From positions 264,339,958-264,403,957 of the forward strand of contig NC_080540.1 in NCBI RefSeq assembly GCF_028640845.1: a stretch of DNA of 64,000 nucleotides, in the 5' to 3' direction. Made by a program: the position numbers and the translations under genes. The notes beneath the pieces are model-generated. The model made no database searches and was not told the origin of the DNA. It worked only from the letters and a program-made list of their open reading frames with translations. The DNA comes from Ahaetulla prasina. Lineage: Eukaryota > Chordata > Lepidosauria > Squamata > Colubridae. This document shows positions 12,894 to 24,757 of this stretch, one piece after another (position 1 is the stretch's first letter; each line of letters opens with the position of its first letter).

Positions 12894-13139
12894 TAGCCCA
12901 TCCTTATAAAGGATGCAACTTCCTGTTCATCCATCCATCATAGACCCTAGGTTAATGCATCTTCCTAGAAATCATTTTTCCTATGCTGCACTAAACTTCA
13001 TGTCAATAAAGTTGCAACTGATATTTTCCACTTAAGATAGATATGATTCTTATATATCTTTAGTCCTTCAGATCTCAATCATGAAACCACCACAGATATA
13101 TTTTTAAATATTTGCATTTGTTAACTTTTTTATTATTAT

Positions 13140-13310
13140 TTTGTTTATTTGTTTGTTTGTATCCAACCTTTTATTTATACAAATAAGTCAAGGTGGCAAA
13201 CTTATCCAAAACACCCACGTCATCCTATTTCCCCACAACAACAACTGTGAGGTGAGTTGGCCTGAGACAATGTGACTGGCTCAAGTTACCCAGCTGGATT
13301 TCATTTTGAT
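13140..13310 (-). mobile_element. SINE body fragment
   Basis: On the reverse strand it contains CAGCTGGGTAACTTGAGCC, CTCAGGCCAACTCACCTCACAG and a TATAAATAAAAGG tail region. This resembles the body of CORE-type squamate SINEs. The tRNA head is absent. Confidence 0.55.
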
Positions 13311-13973
13311 TTACCGGGATATAATATCTTTTGCCCATAACACACTCAAAATAATTAACAGTTCAAAAGTGAATAATTAGAATCAAAATAAGCAAAAAAT
13401 ATCATTCACTCAATTTAAGGCCTGTCTGAAGAGGAATTAGTAAAAATTAGATTAAAGATATAAAGATTCCAAAATGCTATAGTTTCCATTTTTAGGAAGT
13501 AAGAACTCATTCACTTTAATCTGTTTTCCCAACAACATAGGCTGCTGCTTTGTGAATTATTGCAACAAAATTTCTGTGTGAATAAACTTATTCTTAGCTG
13601 CCTTGTAAAGAGCCTTGGTATTTATAACTTATTGCCAGGTTTCACCTTAAGCACTTACGAATGTGACTTTTGCAGTCTCAGAAAATGACCATCTATTGAA
13701 TCAAAATATTTTCTACTGAATCTTTGACTAGCAGTTATCTCTCCATCGCCATGAAATAAAATCTTAAAAATTTGTTTAATGGCTATTTGTTGGACATATC
13801 AAAATATCCTAATTAAGAAAAGTCCTTTCAGGTCAACAGAATGTCCAAGACAACTAGGAAGATTTTAGAGGGGCCAATATGTAATATCACAAAAAGATAG
13901 GGTGCAACATTTTGAGTTGAATGCCATTTTTGAGGTAGATGTCCTCTTCAGAGTAGGACAGAAACAAACGAAA
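13311..13973. other. Unassigned stretch
   Basis: No gene or repeat was recognised. Confidence 0.45.
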
Positions 13974-14097
13974 GCAGGGCGGTCAAATTCGCAGCCCACG
14001 AGCTGGATGCATCACGTGCTGGCCACACCCACATCCAGTTCAGTGAAGGGGGGGAAAGTTGCGGTATGTCATGTGACCCCTTGCGTTTGACCCCCCT
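13974..14097. mobile_element. Short hAT-like MITE
   Basis: The left end AGGGCGGTCAAATTCGCAG is mirrored by GCGTTTGACCCCCCTG at the right. The ends match the CAGGGGTGTCAAACTC type of hAT terminal repeat. It is about 120 bp with no coding capacity. Confidence 0.6.
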
Positions 14098-14221
14098 GAA
14101 CTAAGAGATCCATATCCAGAACAACAGAAGAAGCAGAACAACAACAGTTATCTCATAAACCCCAACAAAATTCTTCAAATCTTTCCCTTCATGAAAGAAA
14201 CACAGCTATGTGTACAAAGTG

Positions 14222-14490
14222 GACTTTTTTTTGTTTGTTTGTTTACATTTATACCCCGCCCTTCTCCGACGACTCAGGGCGGCTTACAGTGTATAAGGCA
14301 ATAGTCTCATTCTATTTGTATATTTTTACAAAGTCAACTTATTGCCCCCCCAACAATCTGGGTCCTCATTTTACCTACCTTATAAAGGATGGAAGGCTGA
14401 GTCAACCTTGGGCCGGGCTTGAACCTGCAGTAATTGCAGGCTTTGTGTTCTTAATAACAGGCTTTACCAGCCTGAGCTATCCGGCCCAGA
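14222..14490 (-). mobile_element. tRNA-derived SINE with LINE-like 3' tail
   Basis: On the reverse strand it starts GGGCCGGATAGCTCAGGC (A box) and has GGTTCAAGCCCGGCCC (B box). It then has the CTTCCATCC and AATGAGGACCCAGATTG body shared with other SINEs here. It ends in CGCCCTGAGTC...GGAGAAGGGCGGGGTATAAATG followed by an ATAAAC-like tail. That tail resembles the 3' end of the L2-group LINE at 17171-20840, as expected if the LINE enzyme mobilises it. Confidence 0.8.
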
Positions 14491-16295
14491 CTTTACATTG
14501 TGGATACGATTCTTGCAAAAACATTGTGGCTAGACATTTTTTGGGAAACTATTCCTTATAAATAAATGTAAGTCCTTCAGATCCTCTCATTCTTAGCTAC
14601 CATTCCCTAAACCTAATAAAAGAAAATAGCAGATTTGTTTTAAAAATGATCTACTTTTCTGCAGTTTTTCAATATATCAAAAAAGCTTCAGTAAAATCCA
14701 GATTCAGTTATAGTTATTACGGAAGAATTGCTGCTTCATCTCAGAGCACCAGAGGATTTCTTCAAGGCAGCAACCCAGTGGGACCCTCAGATTTAACTAA
14801 ATCCAATGTATGTTCTCTGTTACTGCCTTTGCTAAATTAGGACTGCTAATAGGAAGCTCCCATGGTATAGGAAAACAGTATGGATATCTGTGTGTACAAT
14901 CACATATGACAATTATAGAACCACACACATACATGCATGTATGCACACTGTGTTCCACACTGGCTGCATTTTGAAAAGGAGGAGGCTTGGTGTTAACATG
15001 ACCCCCTCATGTTTCTCTAGCTCCCCAGATTTTATCATCTGCTTAGCTACAGCCCTGGTGAGTATAGACTAATTTGTCTCAAGCATCATTGAAACAGATG
15101 CAAGCAGAGTAATATGATCAAACAAGAGTTTCCTGCCAACACTTCTAAGCCAGTACAAGATCCTGAAAATGTGTTGGTGTCTTTATGGATCCGATCTCCT
15201 GAGGAGCATTAGTACAAAGGTAACAGGTAAAAAAAGCACAGCACCATTCTCAGCTCCCTTTTCCCCTACACTCTGCATAACTCCTACTCTCACCTGAAGG
15301 ATGCCTGGCTTTTGTAAAGAGCTTTTAGCCCAATATACACTGGAAACAGCATTTACTGAACAAGAGATTACACCCTGTGCATGGTTGAAGGCTTAACTTT
15401 AGGCTGCCATTTGGCCATGGAAGCACACTTTGGCAACAGTAATTGGCTCTACTCTGACAGCAGGCACCACATACAAAAATGTATGTCACACTGACCCAAT
15501 GTCAACTTTCAAAAGGAAAACAGCTTTGCTGTGTGTGGGGTGGCAGGATATCAAAATGAAGGGGATGCTTAACTTTCTCTACTTACCTCATTTCTACTCT
15601 ACTTCACCTTTTCACTGTTTTCAAATGAGAGCTTGGCTGTCATAAATTCTCTTTTGTCTGGAGGTTCTTTTTTGTTTTTAACTTAAGTGCCCATAAGAAA
15701 AATACATGCATTTAATGTAGTTTAGTAGCCAAGGAGGTAGAAGTTAAGAGGCACTGTATAAAGACATTCACAGCAATTGCCTAATTTAGCTGTAAGTAGG
15801 ATAGCTGCCTTTATTAAACTAACATTTAAGAAGCTGAAAGCAAGGCCTCTTTTTCTTTTTTTCCTAGAACACAATTTGTAACAAAATTCTTATTTATAAT
15901 AATTTTGGTCCTGTGTTTGAGGCGTCTTCATTTTACTTTTATCAGCTATGAAGTATATCAAAAGTGTTATAGTACACTTTGTCTCCTAATCATCTTTGTA
16001 ATTCTTTGATCTAATGAATATAGTTCCAGTGTTTGTGAGCTATTAACTAAAAATAAGAATAGCATAATTATTTGGCTGTGTCCATCCTTCCTTTAAAACA
16101 TTCACCTTGACACATAGGAACAACACAAAAAACTTGTGTTATATTATTAGACTACTGGTCCATCTGCTAGTCTGGTTAGCAGTGATTTGCTGGCAATACT
16201 TCTTCAGGCTTCCATCCTGAAGTTTTTTCAATTCTAGTTAATAATTCCAAAGATTGAACCATGGATATTCTGCAGAGAAGACATGCTGCCACTAA
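14491..16295. other. Unassigned stretch
   Basis: No gene was recognised. Short forward frames near 14646, 14890 and 15430 have no splice or protein support. Confidence 0.45.
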
Positions 16296-16480
16296 GCCAG
16301 TGTTGGGTTGCCGCTGGTTCGGACCGGTTCTATAGTAAAACTGGCGGGAGGCTCCGCGCACTGACCTGAACATCATCAAAAGTGATCTGCACATGCGCAG
16401 AAGCTTCTGTGCATACACAGAAGAGTGCACAAGCACGATGTGAACCGGTAGTAAAAGTAAGTAGAACCCACCCCTGCACT
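16296..16480. mobile_element. MITE related to 10270-10392
   Basis: It carries TTGCCGCTGGTTCGGACCGG at the left and GTGAACCGGTAGTAAAAGT at the right, with CACATGCGCAGAAGCTTCTG in the middle. Similar GAACCGGTAGTA and GGCGGGAGGC motifs occur in other MITEs in this window. Confidence 0.6.
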
Positions 16481-16724
16481 AAACTATTACTTTCTTTCAA
16501 TGTCACTTGCCTGGCTTTGTCTGAGAATGTTTCCTCAGATTATTCTCCATGGCCTATTTCTTCTTTGGTGGCCTGTGTGATAGACGTTGGTCTGTTCAAG
16601 AATTATGGAACAGATCATAGACTGTGCACAAAACAAAGCAGGGGGAGGGGAAGTGATTCCCTTATTAATCTTTTTGTGTTTTGGCTCTGCTTTTATAATT
16701 TCTAATTCTTTTAAACTAATTATC

Positions 16725-16850
16725 ATAATGGCTTTAACTAATGCTTATCTTACTTATTTAGTGTTTTTAATGGATTGTTGTAAGCTGTCCAGAGTCACTT
16801 TCCCTACAAGTTGTGGATTGGTTGGATTAATATAAAATACACAAGGTAAA
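16725..16850 (+). mobile_element. LINE/SINE 3' end remnant
   Basis: TTGTAAGCTGTCCAGAGTCAC followed by GGATTAATATAAAATAC resembles the conserved 3' end of CR1/L2-group elements. Only this tail is recognisable. Confidence 0.45.
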
Positions 16851-17085
16851 ACAAAATATCCTTGTGTTAGCCCCCAGGTTAATTTATATTTAGAAAAATG
16901 TAGAAGTGGAGTCAATTAATAAAGAAAATATATTCCAGTACTTATTTATGAATATAGCTGATTTATAAGACAAGTAGGTAGCCTGGAAACAATAATACTG
17001 TTCAAACAAAATATTGGTTCAAACTTTTAAATTTTCTCAGCCAGCATTATCATGATAAGCAGTATTTGAGTCAAGAGTTATTTTT

Positions 17086-17118
17086 GGTTTTTTATTATTA
17101 TTATTATTGTTATTATTA

Positions 17119-17165
<47 letters not shown>

Positions 17166-17170
17166 TATTA
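17086..17170. repeat. (TTA)n microsatellite at a LINE tail
   Basis: A long TTA/TTG tract directly joins the 3' end of the reverse-strand LINE to its right. It is read as that element's AAT-repeat tail. Confidence 0.9.
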
Positions 17171-17367
17171 GATTTTATTAGATTTTTATACTGCCCTTCT
17201 CCCGAAGGACTCAGGGGGGTGTACAGCCAGAAATAAAAACAGTAACAAATACAATTTAAAATAAACAGTTAAAAAACTTATTATAAAATTGGCCAAAATT
17301 TAAAACATATTAAAATTTAAAACCCATTAAAATACATCCAAAAAATTTAAAATTTTGAATTTAAAAT

Positions 17368-19113
17368 TTAAGCCAACCCCGCGCGAGTAAATAAATACGT
17401 CTTCAGCTCGTGGTGAAAGGTCCGAAGGTCAGGCAATTGGCGCAAGCCAGGGGGAAGTTTGTTCCAGAGAGTAGGAGCCCCCACAGAGAAGGCTCTTCCC
17501 CTGGGTGCCACCAGCCGGCATTGCTTGGCGGACGGCACCCTGAGAAGTCCCTCTCTGTGTGAGCGTACGGGTCGGTGGGAGGCGTGAGGTAACAGCAGGC
17601 GGTCCCGTAAGTACCCGGGCCTTAAGCCATGGAGCGCTTTAAAGGTAGTAACCAACACCTTAAAGTGCACCCGAAAGGCCACAGACAGCCAGTGCAGTCT
17701 GCGCAGGAGTGGTGTTACACGGGCGCTACGTGTGGCTCCTCTATAACCCGCGCAGCTGCATTCTGGACTAACTGAAGCCTCCGAATACACTTCATGTAGC
17801 CCCATGTAGAGAGCATTGCAATAATCCAAGTGAGAGGTAACAAGAGCATGAGTGACCGTGCATAAGGCATCCCGGTCGAGGAAGGGGCGCAACTGGTGCA
17901 CCAGGCGAACCTGGTGAAAAGTTCTCCTGGAGACGGCCGTCAAATGATCTTCAAACGACAACCGTCCATCCAGGAGAACACCCAAGTTGCGCACCCTTTC
18001 CACTGGGGCCAATGACTCGTGCCCAACAGTCAGCTGCAACTGCAGCTGACTGTACCGGGGTGCCGGCATCCACAGCCACTCCGTCTTGGAGGGATTGAGC
18101 TTGAGTCTGTTTCTCCCTATCCAGACCCGTACGGCTTCCAAGCACCGGGACAGCACTTCAACAGCTTCATTGGGGTGGCCTGGGGTGGAAAAGTACAGCT
18201 GTGTATCATCAGCGTACAGTTGATATCTCACCCCAAAGCCACTGATGATCTCGCCCAGCGGCTTCATATAGATGTTGAACAGGAGAGGCGAGAGAATCGA
18301 CCCCTGCGGCACCCCACAAGTGAGGCGCCTCGCGGTCGATCTCTGCCCCCCTGTCAACACCGTCTGCGACCGGTCAGAGAGATAGGAGGAGAACCACCGA
18401 TAAACAGTGCCTCCCACTCCCAACCCCTCCAACCGGTGCAGCAGGATACCATGGTCGATGGTATCAAAAGCCGCTGAGAGATCTAATAGGACCAGGGCAG
18501 AGGAACAACCCCTGTCTCTGGCCTTCCAGAGATCATCCACCAACGCGACCAAAGCTGTCTCCGTACTATATCCGGGCCGGAAGCTGGACTGGAACGGGTC
18601 TAGATAGACAGCTTCATCCTGGTATTGGGGAAGCTGCCGTGCCACCGCACTCTCTACAACCTTCGCAACAAAGCGAAGGTTGGAGACTGGATGATAATTT
18701 CCCAAAATAGCTGGGTCCAGGGAAGGCTTCTTGAGGAGGGGTCTCACCACCGCCTCTTTCAAGGCAGCAGGAAAGACCCCTTCCTGCAAAGAAGCATTAA
18801 TGATCCCCCGGAGCCAGCCTCGTGTCACCTCCTGTGTGGCCAGCACCAACCAGGAAGGGCACAGGTCCAATAAACATGTGGTGGCGTGCAGCCTCCCCAA
18901 CAACCTGTCCATGTCCTCGAGAGCCACAAGGTCAAACTCATCCCAAACAATCTCGACAAGACGTGTCTCCGCCCTCTCACCTGGATCATTCCAATTTTGG
19001 TCCAAACCATCCCGGAGCTGAACGATTTTATCGTATAGATAACCACTAAACTCCTCGGCATGTCCCTGTAAGGGGTCATCCCGCACCTCCTGATGAAGGA
19101 GAGAGCGGGACAC
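17368..19113 (-). pseudogene. LINE reverse transcriptase segment
   Basis: This 581-codon frame is the reverse transcriptase part of the LINE. It would copy the LINE RNA at a nicked target. Motifs in order are a SNLRFVAKVVE fingers region, AAFDTIDH (first catalytic aspartate), CGVPQGSILSPLLFNIY, YADDTQLY (two catalytic aspartates), LKLNPSKTEWLW and NLGVLLDGRL. The C-terminal HLDYCNALYMGL and RRLHWLSV blocks are typical of L2/CR1 proteins. The expected ORF continues upstream into other frames, so the copy cannot make a full enzyme as written. The catalytic residues look intact, suggesting a fairly young insertion. Confidence 0.9.
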
Positions 19114-19330
19114 CCAAAACAGGGCGGCCGGGCGGTTATATGCCGACGCAATGAGGGTGGAAATCTCGCCTCCCTCATTGCCACTAGGTAGGTCTTAGAA
19201 TAAGACCTAACTAGTGTCCGGTCAGCTTTGGAACTGCTGGACCTCCAGGCACTCTCTAGGCATCTTCGCTGGTGTTTCATCTCCCTCAGCGCCTCGGTGA
19301 ACCAAGGGGCCGGTTGAGACCTACGCCGGG

Positions 19331-20830
19331 TCAGAGGCCGCAAAGGCGTGACACGGTCCAAAGCCCCATCGCGGCCTGCTCCCAGGCCATGACTAGTTCT
19401 TCAGCCATGCCGTGGGCCAGATCCTCAGGAAACGGCCCAAGCTCCGTCAGGAACCGCTCAGAGTCCATCAGGCACCTGGGACGGAACCAACGCATTGGTT
19501 CCGTCTCCCTGCGGTGGTGGGTGGCAGTCCAAAAGTCCAGGCGAAGGAGAAAATGATCTGACCATGACACAGGTTCTGTTATTAAATCTCTTAATTCCAG
19601 ATCATTTAACCACTGACTAGAGATATAAATCAAGTCCAGTGTGCCTCCCCCCATGTGCGTAGGGCCATCAGTTACTTGAATCAGGTCCAAGGCCATCATG
19701 GAAGCCTGGAACTCCCGGGCTGCCGTCGATGACAAGCTGGTCGATGGCAGGTTGAAATCCCCCATGACCATAAGTCTGGGGGTCTCAACCGCCACTCTGG
19801 CAAGCACCTCCAACAACTCGGGCAGGGCTGTAGTCACGCAGCAAGGAGCCAGGTACGTGATCAACAAGCCCATCTGATTCCTATGACCCCACCTCACAAA
19901 GAGGGATTCACAACCGGCCATCTGAGGTACAGTGGACTCCCTCGGTTCTAGACCTTCCCTAATAACAACTGCCACCCCGCCACCCCTATCTTGGGCTCTC
20001 GGTTGATGAAATGCTCGGAAACCCGGAGGGCACAACTCGACAAGGGGAATATCCCCTTCCGTGCCCAACCAGGTTTCCGTAATGCCCATGAGGTCCGCGA
20101 ACTCCCCCTGAATAAGGTCACAAATCAGGGGGGCTTTATTCACCACGGACCGAGCATTGCACAACATCAACCAAAGGCCCAAGCTCTGAGAATCTTGGCC
20201 GTCCGGGGAACGGGTAAAGACTAAGGGGCCGGAGCACGTGATCCCTTTAATATAGCGAGCACGTGCTCCCAAAAAACAATACGGCCTCTTGCTTCCGCCA
20301 TATCTGCCTCTCCCACTTACCGTACAGATGGAACGATCCTCAGAAACTGGAACATACCCTTCCCCCCCTGCCTTCGGGCCAGATAAAGTGGTGCCGCGAG
20401 CGAACGCAGGGGCTGGACCCCTCCCCGACGGGTTTCTCCCCCCACCCGTCTCATCCCTCCCACCCCTTAAAAAACCCTTCTTTAAAAACCTATTTAAAAA
20501 CCCCCAAAGGTTCTTCTTCGACGCATGCCACCTCTCTGGATCCCAAGACCCTTCATTAAGGCAGGCCCTCGATAGTGTAGAGGGCCATTCCTGCGAGGCG
20601 GGGGAACCCCGCAGTCGTAAGAGCTCACTAGACAAATATTTCATGAAAAATGTAAAAACAGCAGAAAAAGAGGGAGGGAGGGCCATCCCTAGCCGGCATA
20701 AATATTGCAGTCCTTCTGAATAATCCAAAACAGGACCCGATATAAGATGGTAAAAATTCGGGCAGTTCATTCTCCGTTGGACAATAAATATCAGAATAAA
20801 GTCGCTGGGTAAAATGCCACACAGTATCAA
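19331..20830 (-). pseudogene. LINE endonuclease segment with 5' leader
   Basis: A 499-codon frame. Roughly its second half is an exonuclease-endonuclease-phosphatase domain: LCNARSVVNKAPLI near its start, GITETWL, GGGVAVVIREGL, VMGDFNLP, DLIQVTDGPTH, GGGTLDLIYIS and SDHFLL. This domain nicks target DNA to prime reverse transcription. The first half has no recognised domain and may include 5' UTR translation. The frame ends at 19331, where the linker continues in another phase. Confidence 0.85.
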
Positions 20831-20840
20831 GACTCAGATC

Positions 20841-21452
20841 TTAAACCAGCACCAATGTCTGCTTCATCCTTGTCCTCAGCGATGTTATTGTTGTTATAGT
20901 TGTTATCAATGTCGTTGGTATTATTGTTAACTTATCAAGGGCCAACATGGGCCACAACGACATCCTTAGGACCAATAATACCATCCCTCCATTGATGTCA
21001 AATGCCGCAGATGAAAAAGCGACCAAAAGCCAGGTCATGGCCAAATCAGGTCGGGAAACAGCCGATGGAATATCACGGCCACAAGACAAGGCCCGCCACT
21101 GATGCCGCAGATGCCAAACACGGCCAGGGAATCGGGCCAGACCAGGCCGGAATGCCGATCCAAACCATGACATGGCCACCACAAGACCAATCAAAGGCCA
21201 GAGGGATTCCAATGGTCCAATATCTTAGAGGGGGGGAACTCACGCAGCCGACCAGTGTTGCCAATACCGTCTATACCATCCATACCGCCATTAATAAGCC
21301 GCTGGTGGAAAACACGGCTGATGGAAAAATACCGCTGGTGGAAAGCACAAAAAGCACGGTCAAAAGTCAAACCGCTGGTGCGTCGCTCCACCACCGTCCA
21401 TACCACCTTCAGCTAAAGTCTAGAGATCTTTTACAAAAAAAATAAATAAATG
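20841..21452. other. GC-richer flank, possible LINE 5' region
   Basis: The stretch is GC-richer than its surroundings, with recurring GGCCA, GCCGATGGAA and GCTGGTGGAAA motifs and an ATT/GTT-rich patch at 20880-20935. It ends on the + strand in an A-rich tail near 21434-21452. It could be the 5' UTR of the LINE to its left or a separate + strand retroelement; the sequence alone does not decide. Confidence 0.4.
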
Positions 21453-23456
21453 CCGGGTTGCATGTTTATGGAATTTTGCCATAAGGTTTGTGAGCTATTT
21501 TTCCCTATTGTACTATGTACATACATACCCATAACAATTCCTTTTGGGATAAATAGTGTTATCAAAAGAAGAAAAGAAATAATAAGCAAAATAAATTAAT
21601 GATAGGAGGTAAGAAGAAACCAGAGGAAAGCACAACTAATAAATCTAGTTTCACCAGTTTTATTCATTATTCTTCTCTATACCTTTCTACCTTTGCAGAG
21701 CATTCTTACTTCTACCAAAGTCATACAACAATTCATACATTGCCATTTGTTCTTTAAACTTGTTGCCTTCTTTTTTTTGAAGATCTAATCAACTAAACTT
21801 CACTGTAATTTTGTGATCTCTCCATTCCTTTAACTAAAAAGACTTGAGTCCTTTTATTGTGTTGATTTTTTTTTTGAGCTTTAAGAATTTAGCTGCAACA
21901 TTTACAGTTTTTTTATTGGACATGAATTTGCTGCAAAAGTGAGATAAGAATAAATAAAATAGCAAAATAAGGCAGCATAGAACAAACCCACACTAGCTGC
22001 ATCTTCTAATAATAATATTTATTGATCAAATAGATGCATGTATGGTCTTTATTCATATATGGATAACCACACACACAAATGCTGGAATTAAGCTGGTGCT
22101 CATACAGTAGGTAGGATTCATGTCATATGGTTAACTGCTACTCTAGATAAAGGAGTGCCTGCTAAATAATCATTGAAAAGCAAAGATGCCTTGCTTAGCT
22201 TGGGAACAGTCATCATCCCAGCTTTCTTTGCTAGCCAGTTTCTTTTAAATAGATAAATAAGATGGTCCAAAAGGGTCAAGACTTGCCTTCTCTGTTTGCT
22301 TCATTTACACAGGTTTGTATCCCTGCAGGGAGAGGGCAAGGATGAAAACCACAAAGACAAAAAATAGTACTGATGTATCTAATGAAACCTCAGTTTGCAA
22401 GTCACATTAGCCTTGGATTGTTTCTGACCCTAATACAAAATAGATATTTTTGTTTCTGTGCACATTAATCTCACCCTTGACCTAGTTATATATGAACAGG
22501 GCCTTATAGTAAAATGAGATTTATGTAAGCTGCCATTCAGCCAAACATTCATATGTGGTCATCCAGGATTTCATCCTTTGCTTCCCATACTCCAACACTA
22601 TCTTGAAGACTAGCAGCACAGCTTGATTTAGGGTTGTGTACTGCTTCAGATTGGATCTCTAAGAAATGTTTGAAGCCCACTGGAATCAAAAGCAGATGCA
22701 CCTTTTTCTAGAATTTCTCTCCTCCTTTATAACTACACGAATGGCATGTCAGTTTCACTGGAAATTGAGAGGGTAATACGACTTTTGCAGAGCAAATGTT
22801 CATATCCTAGTCTTTTAACTATAAATTAAAAAATCTTCAAATGGGAAAGAGGAAAATTAAACTATATCCTTTTCCCCTTCAGGAAAACAGGCAAGATATG
22901 AGCTAGCATGAAGCCATGTAAACAAGATGAAAAGTTTAAACCCAGACTTAACAATTCTATGACATTAGCACTGTAACCATTTAAATGCCTGTGCCTTTAC
23001 AAGATGCTAGTATGTGATGGGTAATGTCATAGAGGTGATACTCTTTGCCTCTTTGAATGGTAGCAATTAGATTATTCAAACTGTTGGGTTGGCATTTTTC
23101 CTTCCTCATTTCCAAGGGCTTCTTTTCTACTTTCAGAAACTAGAAAAGATTTGTGTACATAAACTTCTTTGGGCCACTGGATATGCTGGAGAAAGCCCAG
23201 AAAGGATTTCAGGCAATGCCCCAACTTGTATGTTAGAGAAAATTGTTTGGTTACCTAATTGGAAGAACAGAATCATAGCTCCTGTATTTATTGAGTCAAT
23301 CTTCTATCCCAGTATTTTCCACCAGAAAGCCTGACTAATCCAAGTCTAATTTAAAGGTCTATAGGAAGGGAAATATGAACTTAAAATTAAGAATTAACTG
23401 GAAGTGGAAAAAAAAACCACACAGGTTAGCTGGCCGCTTGTTCGCTGGCTTCTGTC
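21453..23456. other. Unassigned intergenic stretch
   Basis: AT-rich sequence with no gene or recognised repeat. The 81-codon frame at 23089 has no support. Confidence 0.5.
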
Positions 23457-23778
23457 TAGGTAATCCTTGACTTACGATTGAGCCCAAAATTTTTGTTGCT
23501 AAGCAAGACAGTTGTTAAGTGAGTTTTGTCCCATTTTATGACAGTTGTTAAGTTAGGAACATGGTTATTTGCTTGTCAGAAGGTCACAAAAGGTGATTAC
23601 ATGGCCCCAGGACACGTAACTGCCATAAATACATGCCAGTTGCGAAGTGTCCAAATTTTGGTCAAGTGAATCATATGCTGAAACACTTGTAAGTGTGAAA
23701 AATAGTCATAGTCCTTTTTTTCAGTGCCATTGTAACCTTGAACGGCACTAAATGAATGGTTGTAAGTAGAGTACCTCT
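23457..23778. mobile_element. MITE of the CAGGTAGT family, copy 2
   Basis: It begins TAGGTAATCCTTGACTTACG and contains TTGAGCCCAAAATTT, TTAAGTGAGTTTTGTCCC and AAGTGTGAAAAATAGTCATA, as in the element at 7778. The right end GTAAGTAGAGTACCTC is a damaged inverse of the left. Confidence 0.75.
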
Positions 23779-24437
23779 AATGCATTTTTATTAAATTGCA
23801 ATTGTTTCTAATTTAGCAACAATTGTATATAACAGAGTTTTCTGAAGATTTCTATTTCATTTTTTTCAGGGCTTTGTTCTTTTTTACAGTCATTAAACGA
23901 TCACCATTTTACCCCTTAACAAAAAAGAGAAAACTTCTTATTCATGCCTATGTAGAAGTGCAACCTTGGGTTAGTGTGTCAGAAGAATTACAAACCAATT
24001 GTATGAAGACTCTTCCTTTTTTGCATCTCTGTTTGCAAACAAAAAATACAGAGGCTAAAGCTTGGTAATCTAATTTGCTTCTGGGCAAATTCAAAGTGCT
24101 AATAAATATTTATTTAAGCCCCAAAAGGCTCGGATCTGAATCAGTTAATAGAGTGCCTTCAGCTGCCTGATCCCAACTGTTCCGTAAAGTCATCTGGAGA
24201 ATTTGGTCACAGCTGCCACAGATCATCAGATGATGGTTTAGTTTTCTGTAGTGACTCCTTATATAGATAAGTGGCCAGATACCTTGGGTTTTCTTTAAGA
24301 CCATCATTAACATTACATTTTGTTTCCATGCTGTCAATTGATGTTTTAATTGCTTTTAAATATTTTGATAAATTAATCTGTTATATGAATATGTGTCACA
24401 GTTAAAGGTTGTTTTAAATGTGACATATATGTGTATA
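23779..24437. other. Unassigned stretch
   Basis: No gene or repeat was recognised. Confidence 0.45.
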
Positions 24438-24757
24438 TGACTGGTCCTCGCACTTATAGCCATTGCAACGGTCCCATGGGCATATGATCAGAATTTAGGC
24501 ACTTGGCAATTAACATGTATTTTTAACAGTAGCATCATCCTGGTGTCATGTGATCATCATTTGGACCGTCCATCTGGCATCTAACAAGCAAAGTCAATGG
24601 GAGATTTTGCTTAATGTGTGATTTGGTTAACTGGGATAATTCACTTGACAACCATCGGAAAATAAGTTATAAAACTGGATGCAACTCACTAAACAACACC
24701 TCAACTAGCAATTAAAATTCTGGTCCCAATTGTGTCATAAGAGGAGGACTACCTATA
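24438..24757. mobile_element. MITE of the CAGGTAGT family, copy 3, old
   Basis: A strongly diverged copy in the opposite orientation to 7778: it begins TGGTCCTCGCACTTATAGCC and ends GAGGAGGACTACCTA. GTCATGTGATCA and AAGCAAAGTCAATGGG identify the body. Confidence 0.65.

Larger units (their letters stand above)
17171..20840 (-). mobile_element. Nearly complete L2-group LINE, defective
   Basis: A non-LTR retrotransposon runs right to left. The right part (20830-19331) carries an apurinic endonuclease-like domain with an MGDFN motif near 19760 and WSDHF near 19555. The left part (19113-17368) carries a reverse transcriptase with an LDLSAAFDTIDH motif, GVPQGSILSPLL and the catalytic YADD at 18205-18216. 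It closes with a long C-terminal region ending LKTYLFTRAGLA. A linker frame (19361-18825) bridges the two in another phase, so the protein is broken by at least two frameshifts. Around 17700-17800 two further compensating shifts scramble about 27 residues. The 3' UTR ends with GGGAGAAGGGCAGTATAAAAAT and AAT repeats. Composition is clearly more GC-rich than the flanks. L2 clade is my best placement; CR1 proper is the alternative. Confidence 0.9.

Noticed and set aside
12006..12943. Nine overlapping frames of 94-149 codons, some cysteine- and histidine-rich
   Set aside because: All lie within two hAT-type MITEs; the His/Cys/Met richness is the product of TGCATG repeats, not zinc-binding design.
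18019..20723. Forward frames opposite the LINE
   Set aside because: They are antisense shadows of the GC-rich endonuclease and reverse transcriptase frames.
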